Source of the DNA: Anticarsia gemmatalis
Lineage: Eukaryota > Arthropoda > Insecta > Lepidoptera > Erebidae
Length of the DNA stretch: 64,000 nucleotides
NCBI RefSeq assembly: GCF_050436995.1
Contig: NC_134764.1
Coordinates: 7,750,001-7,814,000 of the forward strand
Direction: 5' to 3'
In this document: one piece after another, positions 13,665-25,650 of the stretch
How the letters are laid out: every line of letters starts with the position of its first letter
Position numbering within the stretch: position 1 is the stretch's first letter
The notes under the pieces: generated by a model
What the model saw: only the letters and a program-made list of their open reading frames with translations
Told to the model about the DNA's origin: nothing
Databases searched by the model: none
Made by a program: the position numbers and the translations under genes

Positions 13665-14103
13665 TAGGTTCTCAACCTTTTAAGGAAGACCTCTTTGCGA
13701 AACAACAGCTTCAAAGCCACCTTTGACTTAGTAGTTATACCAAATTAATATTTTTTCGTATCTATACCAATATTATAAAGCTGAAGAGTTTGTTTGTTTA
13801 CTTGTTTGTTTGAATGCGCTAATGTCAGAAACTACTGGTCCGATTTGAAAATTTCTTTCAGTGTTCGATAGCCCATTTATTGAGGAAGGCTATAGGCTAT
13901 ATATCATCACGCTACGACCAATAGGAGCAGAGTACCAGACTAAAACGTTACAAAAACGGGGAAAAAATTGACCCATTCTCTTTTATGTGACGCAAGCAAA
14001 GTTGCGCGGGTCAGCTAGTTTATTATATGTCTTTGGACCATCTACCACCTCATACAAACGGCTCCAGCACCCACTAAGGAGCGGTATTGCTTTCATTGGA
14101 TAC
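13665..14103 (+). mobile_element. hAT-like repeat fragment interrupted by a Helitron
   Basis: The left part begins AGGTTCTCAACCTTTTAAG, the terminus typical of hAT-like repeats with a GGTTCTCAACC end. The right part resumes after the Helitron insertion at 13761-14019 with text on the same theme (GGACCATCTACCACCTCAT). The host element is degraded and its right terminus is not clear. Confidence 0.45.
13761..14019 (+). mobile_element. Non-autonomous Helitron (Lep1-like), copy 2
   Basis: It begins TCTATACCAATATTATAAAG after an A and ends GCGCGGGTCAGCTAG before a T, so it shows the Helitron A|T insertion rule with no target duplication. The hairpin CGCAA...TTGCG lies about 10 bases before the CTAG end. 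It is inserted inside an older hAT-like repeat. Confidence 0.8.
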
Positions 14104-14740
14104 CTAGGATTTATACGAACTTTGGGTCCTACGTAAAACAACTGTTTAAAGATTTACAATGTCCTGTAATTTTTCATTATGTTAAACCTCTAGTCTATTT
14201 ATCAGAATAGTATGTAATTATATCGCATTTAACCCAATTAGCATATAAACTGCGGTCACATCGGTTCCCACGGGAATAACACGAATAAGACAAACTTACA
14301 GCCGCGGGCCAAAACGAATGCATCATAATAATCACTTGCAAAAACGAGTTGTCCGATACACTTTCATTGATACTAATTATGCGCACTCATTGCAATGTAC
14401 ACGATCTTGACGACGCCACCGTTCTTACTACTGTTATTCGTCTCGTCATCACGAAACCGAGAGTCTGTATCTGCAACTGCAATTTTATGACTTATCCTTA
14501 TCGAATATAGTTCAATTTCCAATGCAGTATCTCCAATAACTACTTGTATTATAGCATTAAGTTGATAGCCGTTTGATTAATTAGTCCTCTTCGCTGAACA
14601 TCGTAGATTAGATGACTCGTAATTCCATTTCCTATTCAAATGTCCTACGTCGATCGAGACCATTTAACTGTTACATTCGACCTTCATGCTCAGTCGACCG
14701 TGATTTTAACTCAAACTAAAATTACTTTTATCGTCCACAG

Positions 14741-15949
14741 GTGCGCCGCTCGCTGAAATTACGGGGCAGGCGCAAGGAAAAGGAGAAACTACCTTCGGGC
14801 ATAACGGCTGACTATACAGCGTCGTTGTTCGCCCATCTCGAACAAGACTCCAATTACTCCAATTACCCGCTCATACCTACCTCGGGGTCTAACTCCAATC
14901 TAAGCGACGAAAACAACCATCTCTCTCCCGGGTACCCCGCGACACACACCTGGAGTAAAAAGGAAGCAGTTCTTCAATCAGATAGCTCGGAAACTTCTTT
15001 AAACTCTTTGAACAATCCAAATAACGCCAACAGCAGCCCTAGACAACCGCCAAATCTACCTCCTATACCACCGCGTCCTCCAAAACGTGGGATCCTGAAA
15101 GGTCCACGGCTAAGCAATACTAGTTCTAATTCTGTAGAGAACAATGTTCAAAGTACCGATGCTGTTGACAATGTTAACGGACAAGATTCCAATCTGCTGG
15201 CTAGGAATACTCAGCAAAATGAGCTCATTTCTTACGGCATTCCTCCTTCAAAGAGTACTTCGTCGAGCGATGATATGCAGCAAGTACAGAATTTTACCAA
15301 AAAAGTGATACATAGTCCTGTTGAGACTCAGTTCAAAAACTACAAGAACAATTCGAATAATCCTTCAATCACTACTCAAGACGTGGACGAGGCACCAAAG
15401 ACAAACGGGAACAGCTACCTTGGCGTGACTTCGACGTCTCCTAGCGCTGACTCCTTAACGGATACTACCACTAATTCTTCTTTCGCGACTCCGCCGTTTT
15501 CTACCTCACCAGTCGGCGAATCCCAGGGCTTCCACAGGTGGTCTAGAACTAGCACCTTCGAGGATGTGTACTTACCACTCCCTGCGCTATCTCCATTGCA
15601 ACTGCCGAAGCCCAGAGTACTTACAATCCAAAGACAGAAAGCTCCACGTAACGACTTTGGCTTCAGCCTTCGTAGAGCGATGATTCAGGAGAGAATATTT
15701 ATTGGAGAAGTAAATGGCCATGACGCACTCATGAACGGTGATAATAAATGCAGCAGTCTTGGTATGGTGACCAAGTTGACGTACAAAGCTGTTATTTTGG
15801 CTGAGCCTGGGTCTTACCCGGGAGCCAGTGAGACAGGGTTGCTGCCCGGTGATAGATTATTGGAAGTGAATGGAGTGAATGTTGAGGAGAAGAGCAGGGA
15901 AGAGGTCATTGACCTGATTAAAGGAAGTCAAGAGTCTGTCACTATAAAG
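14741..15949 (+). CDS. Mhcl: Myosin XVIII (Mhcl/MYO18A), exon with N-terminal region and PDZ domain
   Basis: This internal coding exon has 403 codons, phase 0 at both ends. It is preceded by the acceptor ATCGTCCACAG and followed by the donor AAG|GTGAGT. The first codon is GTG read as Val inside the protein; no initiator is present here. In order it shows a basic stretch (RGRRKEKEK, residues 9-16), a GITADY segment, a low-complexity Ser/Asn-rich region, a proline-rich SH3-ligand-like block ending PPRPPKRGILKG (about 101-120), and a PDZ domain from about 290 to the exon end with carboxylate-loop residues DFGFSL at 305-310 and LLPGDRLLEVNG. These match the N-terminal region of MYO18A (Drosophila Mhcl), an actin-binding, largely non-motile myosin linked to Golgi and cortical actin. 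Compared with vertebrate MYO18A, the loop between DFGFSLRR and the AEPG strand is longer by some 25 residues. The motor domain must lie downstream. Confidence 0.93.
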
Positions 15950-18098
15950 GTGAGTTTGTATTATTATTTTTTAGTTATTGTATGCGTTTGATAACTTACG
16001 TGTAGGTATAGGTTGGATAGCTTATCTGATAGATAAAGTAACTGCAAATGTATGAAAGGGTCTGTCAATAGTCCAGTTCATAAGCTAATCGATACTTATT
16101 AATAAGAGTTAATAAAACCAACCATTAGAAGCATATTTTGTAGGGTATGGTCCAAATATTCAGTAATAATGAAATTCCTGCTCAAACAATGCCCATTGAA
16201 TTTCCTACTATTAAATTCCCGAAAACGTTTAGGTTTAATTTCTGCAATTACTGCTAATATTATAGTAACCGTTTTATTCTTAGAAATACACTTTAATGTA
16301 AAACAGTTATATCTTGGAAATAGGCAGAATAAGATAATTTTGTAACGAACGGCGATAACCGTTATAACGAATAAAAAATATTAACTTATTTATGGCCAAT
16401 GAAATCGTGATTCACAGATTTATTTATACAAATTTAAGATTTATTACTTTTTAATAACCATATTTAAAATGTAAAATGTTAATCAATGAATTAATTTATA
16501 GTTTTACGAAATTTTAATATGCATTTTGAACGTGTATAGAAAGTGACATCGTTTTTTAAAGCAAACTGTTTTTATTTTAATATTTTTTTGCCATGTTAAG
16601 TCTTGGTAGATCTTTCCGACTGCTATAATTAGTATCCTTTGTTTTTAAATTTGTTACTGTTGCCAAAGAATTGGTATGAATGAACACTCATTGCCAAAAA
16701 CTAAGGGAAACCTATAGAACATTGTAGCACGCGTCAGTTTACTTTGCATATCGGAATATAGTAACAAGCCGACATAAATACAAGAGAGGCAAAGAGTGCT
16801 TGTTTTCCGTTAAGACACAAAAATAGGCTCGTTCTCGCTTATAAATTAACATGGGATAATGCCACAATCTATCTCGGTTTAAATAACAATATTTATATGT
16901 GATTAATTGGAATAATAATCTTAAGAATAAAATTTGTACCAAGTGGCATTCTCTGGTCTCGGCCTACCCCTATGGGCAAAGACTTAATATTATGAACGTA
17001 TAAATTTACTATATTTAAAGTTTTAGCTCATCATTATTGTTAACAGATTTTCACTAGTTTTCGAGTAATAAGGGGTACGAATTAAATGTTGATAAATTAA
17101 ATTTACTACCTTTTGCATCAGATTGAGCACGGATAAGTTCTAAACAGCCTAGTTACACGCGATTTTCTTGTTACACTTACTTTGGCAATGTACCAATGTG
17201 TCTACTTTACAATCATGTAATACTATTGTAGTATTACACACGAAATTGTGTAATGAAAAAAAGTATTGCGCACATTATTAAAAACAAAATATTTCGATCA
17301 GATTTAAAAAGACGTAGTGCATCTGTATAGTGTTTAGACAATGAAAGTTTCATGTATGTAGCTAATTAAAATTGTGATTTTTGCAAGTTAAAATTATATC
17401 CAAAATATTTTCAATCTTTTGTAAATGTATGAACCTTTCATTATACCTTGATATTTATAAGCGCAATATGCGAGCAACTAAGTCTTCCGCGAAACCAGTG
17501 TTTTCTATAGGTCAGAAAATAAACGTGACTAGTCGATTAGATCCCTTTTAACCCAGTCAAGGTAGCAAACTAGTAACACATAACTTTCACCCATACGCCG
17601 GTGTTTTACCAGAAAAACCACTTTCAACCTCACCTCGTACTACGCACATAATTATTTAGGTTTCTGTATCATTGACAGTATTGGCTGAATGATTTAGTTG
17701 CCTGTGCGTTTGTTGTTAATGAAACATTAAAAAAAAACCATTGACAAACTTTTTTATAGTGTGCCGGTGGCGCCTCTGTCGGAAGAAAGTGGTATTAAGG
17801 TTTCATATTGAATCTTTTTTTCTTCGGATGTTTCTTTTCCATATTAGATACTTTCATAGGATTATTATGAATACACACTCGTTTGCCACTGTTCTCCTTT
17901 TAATTCTTTGGTTTTGTTTGAGCATGGAAGATGTTAAGTATTTGATTGATTAGCAATTAAGTTCGAGCTATAAGTTAAATGCATAATATTTTAATGGCCG
18001 TTTGCGAATTTCGCACACAGTCCCTTAGTAAAATTACACCTTCAATTTGGTACTTAAAAAGTAGCGATGATATAAACCTTACATCAATATATTCCTAG
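15950..18098 (+). other. Mhcl: Mhcl intron between PDZ exons
   Basis: The intron is bounded by the donor GTGAGT at 15950 and the acceptor ATATTCCTAG at 18098, both phase 0. It is AT-rich. The only item recognised inside is a LINE-type tail fragment near 16936-16985. The short hairpin TGTAATACTA-TTG-TAGTATTACA stands at about 17216-17238. Confidence 0.85.
16936..16985 (-). mobile_element. Non-LTR retrotransposon 3'-tail fragment
   Basis: On the plus strand it reads GTACCAAGTGGCATTCTC then TGGTCTCGGCCTACCCCTAT. The same block recurs at 42338-42395 and, in the other orientation, near 24400 (GGGATAGGCAGAGACCACAG). This GGTAGGCAGAGACC text is a familiar lepidopteran LINE-tail motif. Confidence 0.55.
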
Positions 18099-18236
18099 GT
18101 GCAACCGATAGCGGAGCTGTGTGAACTATCACGGCGTCGCGCGGCTGACGGCGGAGGTGATGTGGAACTGGCTGACAGCAATGTACGGGGTGGTACTCTT
18201 AGCAGGTCCGGCAGCAGGAGATTCACTACTTCTCAG
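18099..18236 (+). CDS. Mhcl: Myosin XVIII (Mhcl), exon following the PDZ domain
   Basis: A 46-codon, phase-0 exon lies between the acceptor TATTCCTAG and the donor CAG|GTATGT. It opens VQPIAELCELSRRR, which continues the PDZ exon exactly as KVQPIPELSELSR follows the PDZ strand in vertebrate MYO18A. This supports both the family assignment and the junction. The rest (Gly/Asp/Ser/Arg-rich, ending SGSRRFTTSQ) is the start of the linker to the motor domain. No further exon of the motor (P-loop, switch I or II) was found to the right in this window, so the following intron exceeds 45 kb unless small exons were missed. Confidence 0.9.
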
Positions 18237-21200
18237 GTATGTGGAATATTATAATTAAGGCATTTTTGGTCCGTATCAAGCTGCTATTATGATATGATGA
18301 TTACGAAATTCTCGGTTTAATACTAATCAGGAAAACCGTGACAAGGCTTTTTGATGAGGGCCAATGGTTTTTGCGTGATTTTGGTTTTAGTAAAAGGCAA
18401 AACTTTTGCGGAGATTTTTGTACTTTAATTCCGTTTTATTAAGTGTACATGTAATGAGTACAGGAGATTCAAAATTGCTCCTTTAAAGCGAACAGAAAGT
18501 GCATAAGTTTAAATCTTCAATTTCATAGTTGTGAGATTGTAGTTTCACTTCAAATAATACTTGTAGCGGTTTTGTTAGGCAGGTATGTAATGTTGTGAAA
18601 AATATCTTTAAGTATTTTCTTTAAAGCACCTTATTATATTTTCCAACCGACTTTCCGCCTATTATATTCGCCAAAACGAGTCCACAAATTCCAAAGACCG
18701 TTTAATCGAAACTCAAGCAGCCGAAAAACGTAGTCGTGAGCCAAAACCCCTCAGAAATCACTTAACGAGTTGCAAACGAGGCGCGCAAGTACTGCGCCCT
18801 ATCTCAATCGGTTTGCCAATTTATTTCACGGTCTAACGACGACTATGACGTCAAAAGGGCAAATGTATGTGCTCTTCAGCTGTTTTGTATAATGTTTGCG
18901 TCATGTTTTGCGTATAGTAATCGCGGTTCGATGTATCACACTATCATATTTAGTTCTGTAGTAGGTACCTACTCAATTGAGTTTTTTTTTGCAAATAGTG
19001 TAATTTTCAAACTATAGATTTTGTATTGGCATCCTTTGATTTTTTGATCGGACTAAGTTTATCCAAAAGATTTTGTGAGGAGCTATATTTTCTAGCTTAC
19101 GATTTTTTTTCTTTCTGCTTTGCGCGTATTTGTTCAGTACATCGGCTAATTAAGTTGAAATACCTTACACAATGGATATCTATTGACTTATTTATGACTT
19201 TTTGCGAATTTAAAAAAAGTAATCAGTCTTTATTTTAAGAGGTAGCCAAATACGTATCCCAGTACAAAAATATCAATATTTAAAACTCTATTCCTACATT
19301 TCATTCTACAAATATCGTCATATCCACAGTACAAGCTAAACAAAAACCTAGTCCCCGTTAATTTATCTCGCATTCAATAGTCCCTCTCGTGAGGTCTACA
19401 TTGTGTTCCAAGTGCCTTCAAGTGCTGACTCCTGGCTGCTTTGATGTACCACCGAGGGGGCTTACTTACTACCTACTACCTAGGCATATAGGGTTCACGC
19501 CTAGGGAAGGATTGCAAATGTACGTGTGTAAAACAATTGCTAGTTAGTGCTTTGCGTTTGATCGTATGAAAATATGAAGACGTAAAGTTTGGGATGGTAG
19601 TGAAACGGTCTTCAGAAAGATTTTGATAGATTTAAACGTAATTTTTTTCTTGTCATAATTTTGTCCTAAAGTTGTTCAAGCTTTCTGAAGTTGAAAGTTA
19701 AAGAAACTTCGATTAGTTTTGATATGATATCAACGAAAGCAGTATTTGAGAGTGATCTGTGGCTTCCATACGCGGTTGAAACTTATTTGATAAGAAGGGA
19801 TAATAGGTAACTGCAGTTAAACACGAACATATTAACATTTAAAGAATACAAATGCACAAAATCCCAATTACATTTTCCAGCATATTTATCTATGTCAGTA
19901 AAAAAGTACTCAACATCAGTCCAATTAAATGAGTGTAAAATCTCGGTTGAAACAGTAAAATTCGTTCATTAAACCTAGCGAGATCGCCGACCTATGCCGC
20001 GTCTAGACAGCGGTGTGTACCTAGCTTTAACTTTATAGTAACGCTTTAGAACAGAACTATGAGATACTAGGGTGAGCCTACACGGGTGCAGTTTTGTGAA
20101 ATGTTGTGGGGGCAATGAACTGTGTGGTTTAATTGGAAAGTAACGTTTTGTGGAAAGAAGTTAAAACACACTTAAACGTTATAAACATCTGTAACTTACG
20201 TTTATTCGTTTTGTTTTCCTGTCTAAATGCTGAATAAATTTGTGTCAGAGGCTATCTGTAAAATAAAGGGCGGCACATGTACGAAAACAATCTGATTAGA
20301 TATTTGGTACTTATCCAAAAGTGGTGAAACTGGGCCTAAATCTTCCAATCATGATTTTATTTTGATATCTACTAAAGATACTCTTCGAATAAGAAGCTTT
20401 AAAACTGTCGGTTAAAACAAAACTTTGCAGTAAAATATTCACACATCTCATTCTCTCCAAAAATAGACGTTGCCCGTGACTGCAGTGTGCAAATGAAAAA
20501 TCAATAGTCCTGCCCATAACCTTCCACAATGGTCCACTATATCTAAATTAACACAAATAGCTCAAAATGACCCACACGACTCGATTCAATCAGCCACCCC
20601 TGCTCATGACTCATTGTTTAGCATCCGACAATTACGTGGGGTTGCAAGATTACTACCAAATTCTTTGGGGCGAAAGAGAATGACTCGGTTTTCCCGATTT
20701 GCCGAAAAATTGCCGCTTCAAATTTATTTCACTAATTTTGGGTTAATTATATTTTTCAGTCAAAGAGTTAAATAAGCGATCTTTTAGAATATACATCACC
20801 CTTTAAGTTGGGTAAGCATAAAGCGGTAAGGCAAATAATTTAAGTAACTTTGAAAATTATTATAAATGAAATCTGACTATAGGTACCATTTTTTTATCTG
20901 ATTTTTACAAATCGAGCTGCAGTGTATTACTTTCAAACTTATTTACTTAGTATCAATTTTAAATCGCTCAATCTCAATTGAGCAACCATTTTCGTCTGAC
21001 AAGCTTGACATTGCCATATCTCATTATTTTTGTATGTGGCAATTTCGCTACATAATTGTCAAACATTACAGACCACAGACAGCGTATATATTTTTTAACG
21101 TCATAATAAATTACTATGTTCGCAGTCCATAATTTGCGGCTACTTTCATGTGTGGAAATAATGAATCGTTTTAGAGTGAACATTTATAAGAGTTGTTTAA

Positions 21201-21338
21201 TTAACACTTGCGACTGACGATATTATTTATGGTTTAAAAGTTATGACTTTGTGAGACACGGTACAACAGTTTATTGCGTGGAAAAAACATCATTAGTTCA
21301 AGTTTACTGTTTTTTCTCTGACTTACAATAGATAAAAG

Positions 21339-21357
21339 AAAGAGAGAGAGAGAGAGT
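21339..21357. repeat. GA dinucleotide microsatellite
   Basis: A short AAAG(AG)n tract, intronic, with no evident function. Confidence 0.6.
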
Positions 21358-21557
21358 GTATTAAATCCCAGACAATCTCAAGTTCTCGAGCTTTTATTCC
21401 CTTAAACGTTTATTCCCTTCTAAAACTAAGCTTTTTAATCTGCGAGCAGCTGAGTGAAACAGATAAAAGACGAAATCCTGCAACGCAAACGTTTTTCTTT
21501 CTTTAACCATTGAGCTTTAATAAAAAAACAGACATCGAGTTTTATAGTATTAATATT

Positions 21558-21589
21558 ATTTTGCAGTATATTCAAATATACTGCAAAAT
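21558..21589. repeat. 15-bp-arm palindrome
   Basis: ATTTTGCAGTATATT and its exact reverse complement are separated by only two bases (CA), giving a near-perfect AT-rich cruciform-forming sequence. Confidence 0.6.
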
Positions 21590-22121
21590 TACACTGATTG
21601 TGGGAAATCAGTGGGCTAAGCAACGCTTTGCGCGGTCATTCCATAGATGACTATAACTGGGTAGTATTTCAACTGGGCGTTTCCGTGCTTCGAAAGGCAC
21701 GTAAAAGTCGCTCCCGTTGTTGTTATTATGAAAATTCGTCGTTAATTCATGTCAAAAAAACCTTTCGCGCTTAAACAACTTTGACACTCCGTTAAACACT
21801 AACTGTACTATAAAATAAATAAATAAAAAGTAGTCTAATAACACATAATAGTAGTAAATATCGAGTTTAATAGTATACAGACATTGGCACAAGATTGCAT
21901 CAAGTTTTCATAACGTTTCAATGACAATGTGTCAATAGTGAGTGCGGCTAGATCAGGGTTGTAATATAATGAAACTGTCGGGTATTGGAAAGTGACAAAT
22001 AGTGGAACAGAACAGCTGTGCTCGGTAGATAACATTGTGTGTATTTCACGTCATATTTCCGACTTCATTTTGAAATGTTAGGAAAAGTATTATTTACTTT
22101 GCTACTTTTTTTATTTGCGAT

Positions 22122-22250
22122 TTATTGAGGGCATGCAATGTCCCCAACCCGCACTTGGCTAGCGTGATGGACTTAAGGCCTAACCGCTCCCTCATTACGG
22201 GAGGAGACCCTTGCCCAGTAGTGGGACATTAATGGGTTACATTTATTACT
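22122..22250 (+). mobile_element. SINE/LINE-type 3' tail fragment (CCCCAACCCGC family)
   Basis: It contains GAGGGCATGCAATGTCCCCA, CGCACTTGG, CTCCCTCATTACGGGAGGAG, GACCCTTGCCCAGTAGTGGG and ACATTAATGGGTT in order, matching the tail of the full SINE at 41103-41418. Confidence 0.75.
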
Positions 22251-23187
22251 TAGATTTTATAGTAAGGTACTAAGCTACCTTATTCTTATTAATAGTAACG
22301 TAGATATTTGACTAAATACTTTGAAAAATCAGGGTGTTGAATACAACTCCTAATATCTTTACCTGGTTGACAAGTCCAATCTAAACCTGATCATTAATAT
22401 TATTACTTATGATTCGAATAATTGTCTGTTACGCTTTTACGGCAGACCCGTTGAGCCGATTTGAATGAAATTTAAGATTAAGATAGCGAAAGACCGAGGC
22501 TTAAATAAATAGGAAAACTTATTTAAATCAATCTCTAAGAGACTGAAATAGAAGATGGAACTTAGAACACGTGCGGTGCCTCGCTTAGCTAATTCAGAAT
22601 ATATAAAAATTGATGTGCTTGTAAATTAGAATTGCAACTAACACCATGAATAAGCTGTAAAACTGTGTAATTATTGTGTAATTACTTTCAAGCGTCAGTA
22701 AACATCAGGTGAGCAGTAATTGTGCTAATTACAAACTTCTCGTGCGCACATTTGCAGATCTGTTTGTTGCCTCACATTACTTTTCCTGGAACCTAATTTG
22801 TTTGTTCGTTTTGGTAATTTTAATAATGTACATAATGTATCGATTATTTTCACCTATTGGGTTAGAACGAGATCAAAACATTCATAACATCTGATCTATA
22901 ACTAAGTATAAACTCTTTCATCATTTTCTGTTTTCGTAAGTCTTCAAACTTGATTTAGTTTAATTACTGTGATAGTCTCTTTTTAAAATGATATGCATAA
23001 ATGTCGATTTTTTAACCGAGACACAACTAATAGTTAAGGATCCGTCAAAAAGGATCCCGAAAAAGACGTTCTATGTAAACGCTCCCTTAATTATTAGAGG
23101 AATTCTTTTAGCTTTTTGACATTTATTTATTTATTTAACATCTTTCAATAACGTCAAAATGCCTATAAGTGAGTCGGATAGGTTTAG

Positions 23188-23230
23188 TTGTTCGATTAAT
23201 GTCGCCGAACCGAATTTGTGTGTAGCAAGC
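23188..23230. repeat. Fragment shared with the repeat at 37719-37786
   Basis: The text CGATTAAT...CCGAACCGAAT...TGTGTAGCAAGC appears both here and at about 37750-37786, in the same orientation. It looks like the end of an uncharacterised MITE. Confidence 0.45.
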
Positions 23231-24159
23231 CTGAAATTATCAATTTGCCATTTGTGATTACCACCCGTCACTAATTAATAGACCCAAAAACGATTTAAAT
23301 AGTAATCAATAAACAATATATGTATCAATATCTGTATGTAGATCATGTCATTGCGTGCGCGCAACACAGTGTTAATTGTTCCGACATGGTTCGTGATGTA
23401 ACTTTATATCGTGCGGTGGATTGCGTGACGCAAATATGTAAAACTATTGCCTGTACGTTTGTTCGTAAATTAATCGACCTATTTTGATATCTAGACCCTA
23501 ATCTAGATTTACGGTAGCAATTCTAAAATGTTAGCGAGCTACCCTGATTAGTACCTACGAAAATCTTAAAGGATTAAACGACTATAATTCTAGTTCGTTA
23601 GTTGTGAAATATTAGATATTTTTTTGGGTATTTTGGCAACACCGAACTATATCGAAATATGAATTCTTTATGACAAAAGAATTCGTCGCTTATCCTAAGG
23701 ATAGGCTATTGACAACCCGATATCAGCAAATACTTAGAAGTATAAAACAATCTCATAAATTATTGTTATTGCTAGCTAGCTGATCAATACTCATCAAGAG
23801 GTGTCGAATTCGACCGCAGATCTTTTTGATTTTGTTAGATATTAGGTAGGTAGGTATATTTTAAATCAAATGTTTATTTAGTAAGATACTTTGCTGAAAG
23901 GTAACTTCAATTGCATCAATTAAAATAATAGTTAGCGTGCATCGTGATTAAGTAAATGAACAGCTTGAAATATAATCGTTACGCTTGTTATTCTTGGAGA
24001 AAGCAGAGATGAATAGTTGTATGATTATTCAACTCAATAATCAACAAACTTGTCATCATTGCATATAATATACATCTTCAGATTAAATACATACATACAT
24101 CTTGAAGCAGTTTTCAAAACATTAATTCTTATTTCCACACTGTCCCATAGTAAAATGAT

Positions 24160-24425
24160 ATTTTCCTACCTCTATGTGGTTAACAGGCATAGGCTTAAGT
24201 TGGATTCCCATACCATCATCACTATCCTTACCTCCCGTCAAGAAGGGTTGACACAGCACCAACAATCTTGATGGCATCGCATTCTCGTCTTAAACCTTTT
24301 CACACAATCCATCCATATTTTTCTCAACATTCCTTTACTCTCATTCTATCATATCTATAATTCTATGCATACATAAATAAAATGACGCCTTCTTCCTATA
24401 GGGATAGGCAGAGACCACAGAGAAA
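24160..24425 (+). mobile_element. Non-LTR retrotransposon 3'-end fragment
   Basis: The CCTCCCGTCAAGAAGGG block, an AT-rich middle and the terminal GGGATAGGCAGAGACCACAG fit the 3' untranslated end of a lepidopteran LINE. The same terminal motif occurs inverted near 16936 and 42338. No reverse transcriptase frame is left. Confidence 0.45.
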
Positions 24426-24825
24426 AATATTTCTAATTCTATCTCTGTATAAAAACAAATAGAAATGCATTAAATAGATATTACATATTTCAAAAGGTCA
24501 TTGACACCGCGAAAATTTTACTCATGTTTTGAACAGAAAGCGTACACAATAGTTTACGTAGACTGCAGTCTACGCTTCCACGTTTGAAGCACAATGCAGC
24601 CATTATTATGACCGCGCCCATTCAACGACATACGCATGAATGGGAGAAAAACCGTAGTACCTGCTTACTATCTTAATTTCTTTTTTTAGCGTAGTTTATA
24701 GTAGTTTGTGTGTGAAATTGTTAGATATTAAGCAATAGGCTACAAAGCATCTTTTAGCTGAAGTAAATGCAGAAAAGTATATATTTTTTCGTTTTATGGC
24801 ATATCTTTCCCAGTTTAGCTTGGTA

Positions 24826-25087
24826 GAGGAGCTCGTGGCTTAGTTAACAACAGCCGCGCGGATCTATCTCTGAGGTTAAGCCACGCTTGCCGAGGTTGTT
24901 CTGCGGATGGGTGACCATCTTATACATACCGAGTTCCTCCGTGATTCTCAATCACGGAGGAACTCGGTACCTATGTATAAGACTCACGTAAATTGTGGGT
25001 CCCGGCTGTCATTTTCGAATATTTTTGGCAGTCGTTAACAGTAGTGCGACTCCGACATAGCTTGGAAGAAAGGCTAGGCTTATGATT
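24826..25087 (+). mobile_element. 5S-rRNA-derived SINE with internal foldback
   Basis: The head GAGGTTAAGCCACGCTTGCC followed by GGATGGGTGACCATCTTATA resembles the internal promoter part of 5S rRNA (AATTAAGC...GATGGGGGACCG), so Pol III 5S-type SINE origin is likely. The tail (GTGGGTCCCGGCTGTCATTT, TTGGCAGTCGTTAACAGTAG, then CCGACATAGCTTGGAAGA) matches the copy at about 31266-31478 and LINE-like tails. Unlike that copy, it contains a 28-bp inverted duplication at 24919-24981. Confidence 0.7.
24919..24981. repeat. Hairpin formed inside the SINE
   Basis: The left arm 24919-24946 (CTTATACATACCGAGTTCCT and eight further bases) is repeated inverted at 24950-24981 with a 4-base insertion, around a 3-base loop. 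The sister SINE copy at 31.3 kb lacks the inverted arm. Confidence 0.8.
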
Positions 25088-25441
25088 TCCCAGTTTAATT
25101 TGGTCTGTTACATAAATACTATGGCAAACTTACACTAGAAATTACAATGCTTTAAAAATTAGTAGGCACCTTATAAAAATTTATATGATTTGTTAAAAGA
25201 TGCTGTAGGTACATAAGGTTTAACTTATTTATTTTTTAATCTTAAGGAATATTTTCATATGTACCTAGGAGATAATAATTTACAGGAATAAAGAGGAATA
25301 TTTTCAATGAAATAATAGTCACAGTCAGCTTTTTCGATTGGGCTTAAGACCCGTTGCGATACAATACAATGTGTACAAGTCGCGAGAGCAATTTAAATAT
25401 GAGGGCAAGTAACTAAAACATTAGATTGCACTTATAATAAC

Positions 25442-25650
25442 TTTATTATCAATAAACAAGATCAGTAATACCATATCTGTTCAATAAAACATTTTATATA
25501 ACAATCGTTTTCATACTCCGTATGTCAAAAATTAATATTCATTATTCTACCACTATAAGTCTTTATCACAAGTGAATAAATATTACTTATTTTTACATAA
25601 AACATGTGTTTTTAGTCATCATTTTACAAATATTGCCACATAATTTTAAT
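25442..25650 (-). promoter_or_regulatory. Candidate polyadenylation signals of the MADF-BESS gene
   Basis: On the minus strand an ATTAAA lies at 25645-25650 and an AATAAA at 25442-25447, about 375 and 580 bases past the stop codon. Either could end the transcript. No downstream element decides between them. Confidence 0.35.

Larger units (their letters stand above)
1..14740. other. Non-coding stretch upstream of the first Mhcl exon found
   Basis: I see no convincing coding exon on either strand here. Open frames are short, AT-rich and without recognisable motifs. Because the exon at 14741 opens with a splice acceptor in phase 0, at least part of this stretch should be intron of the myosin XVIII gene. 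I looked for the expected Lys/Glu-rich first exon and did not find it. The repeats I could delimit (MITEs near 2.4, 5.8 and 7.4 kb; Helitron-like copies near 3.4 and 13.8 kb; SINE fragments near 3.2 and 4.1 kb) are listed separately. The rest holds nothing I can name. Confidence 0.6.

Noticed and set aside
15710..15753. Cryptic 44-base intron inside the Mhcl PDZ exon (GTAAAT...GCAG)
   Set aside because: Too short for an insect intron, and removing it would break the frame.
24880..24920. 5S rRNA gene
   Set aside because: Only the internal 5S-like part is present. It is joined to a LINE-like tail and repeated at 31.3 kb in the same composite form, so it is a SINE.
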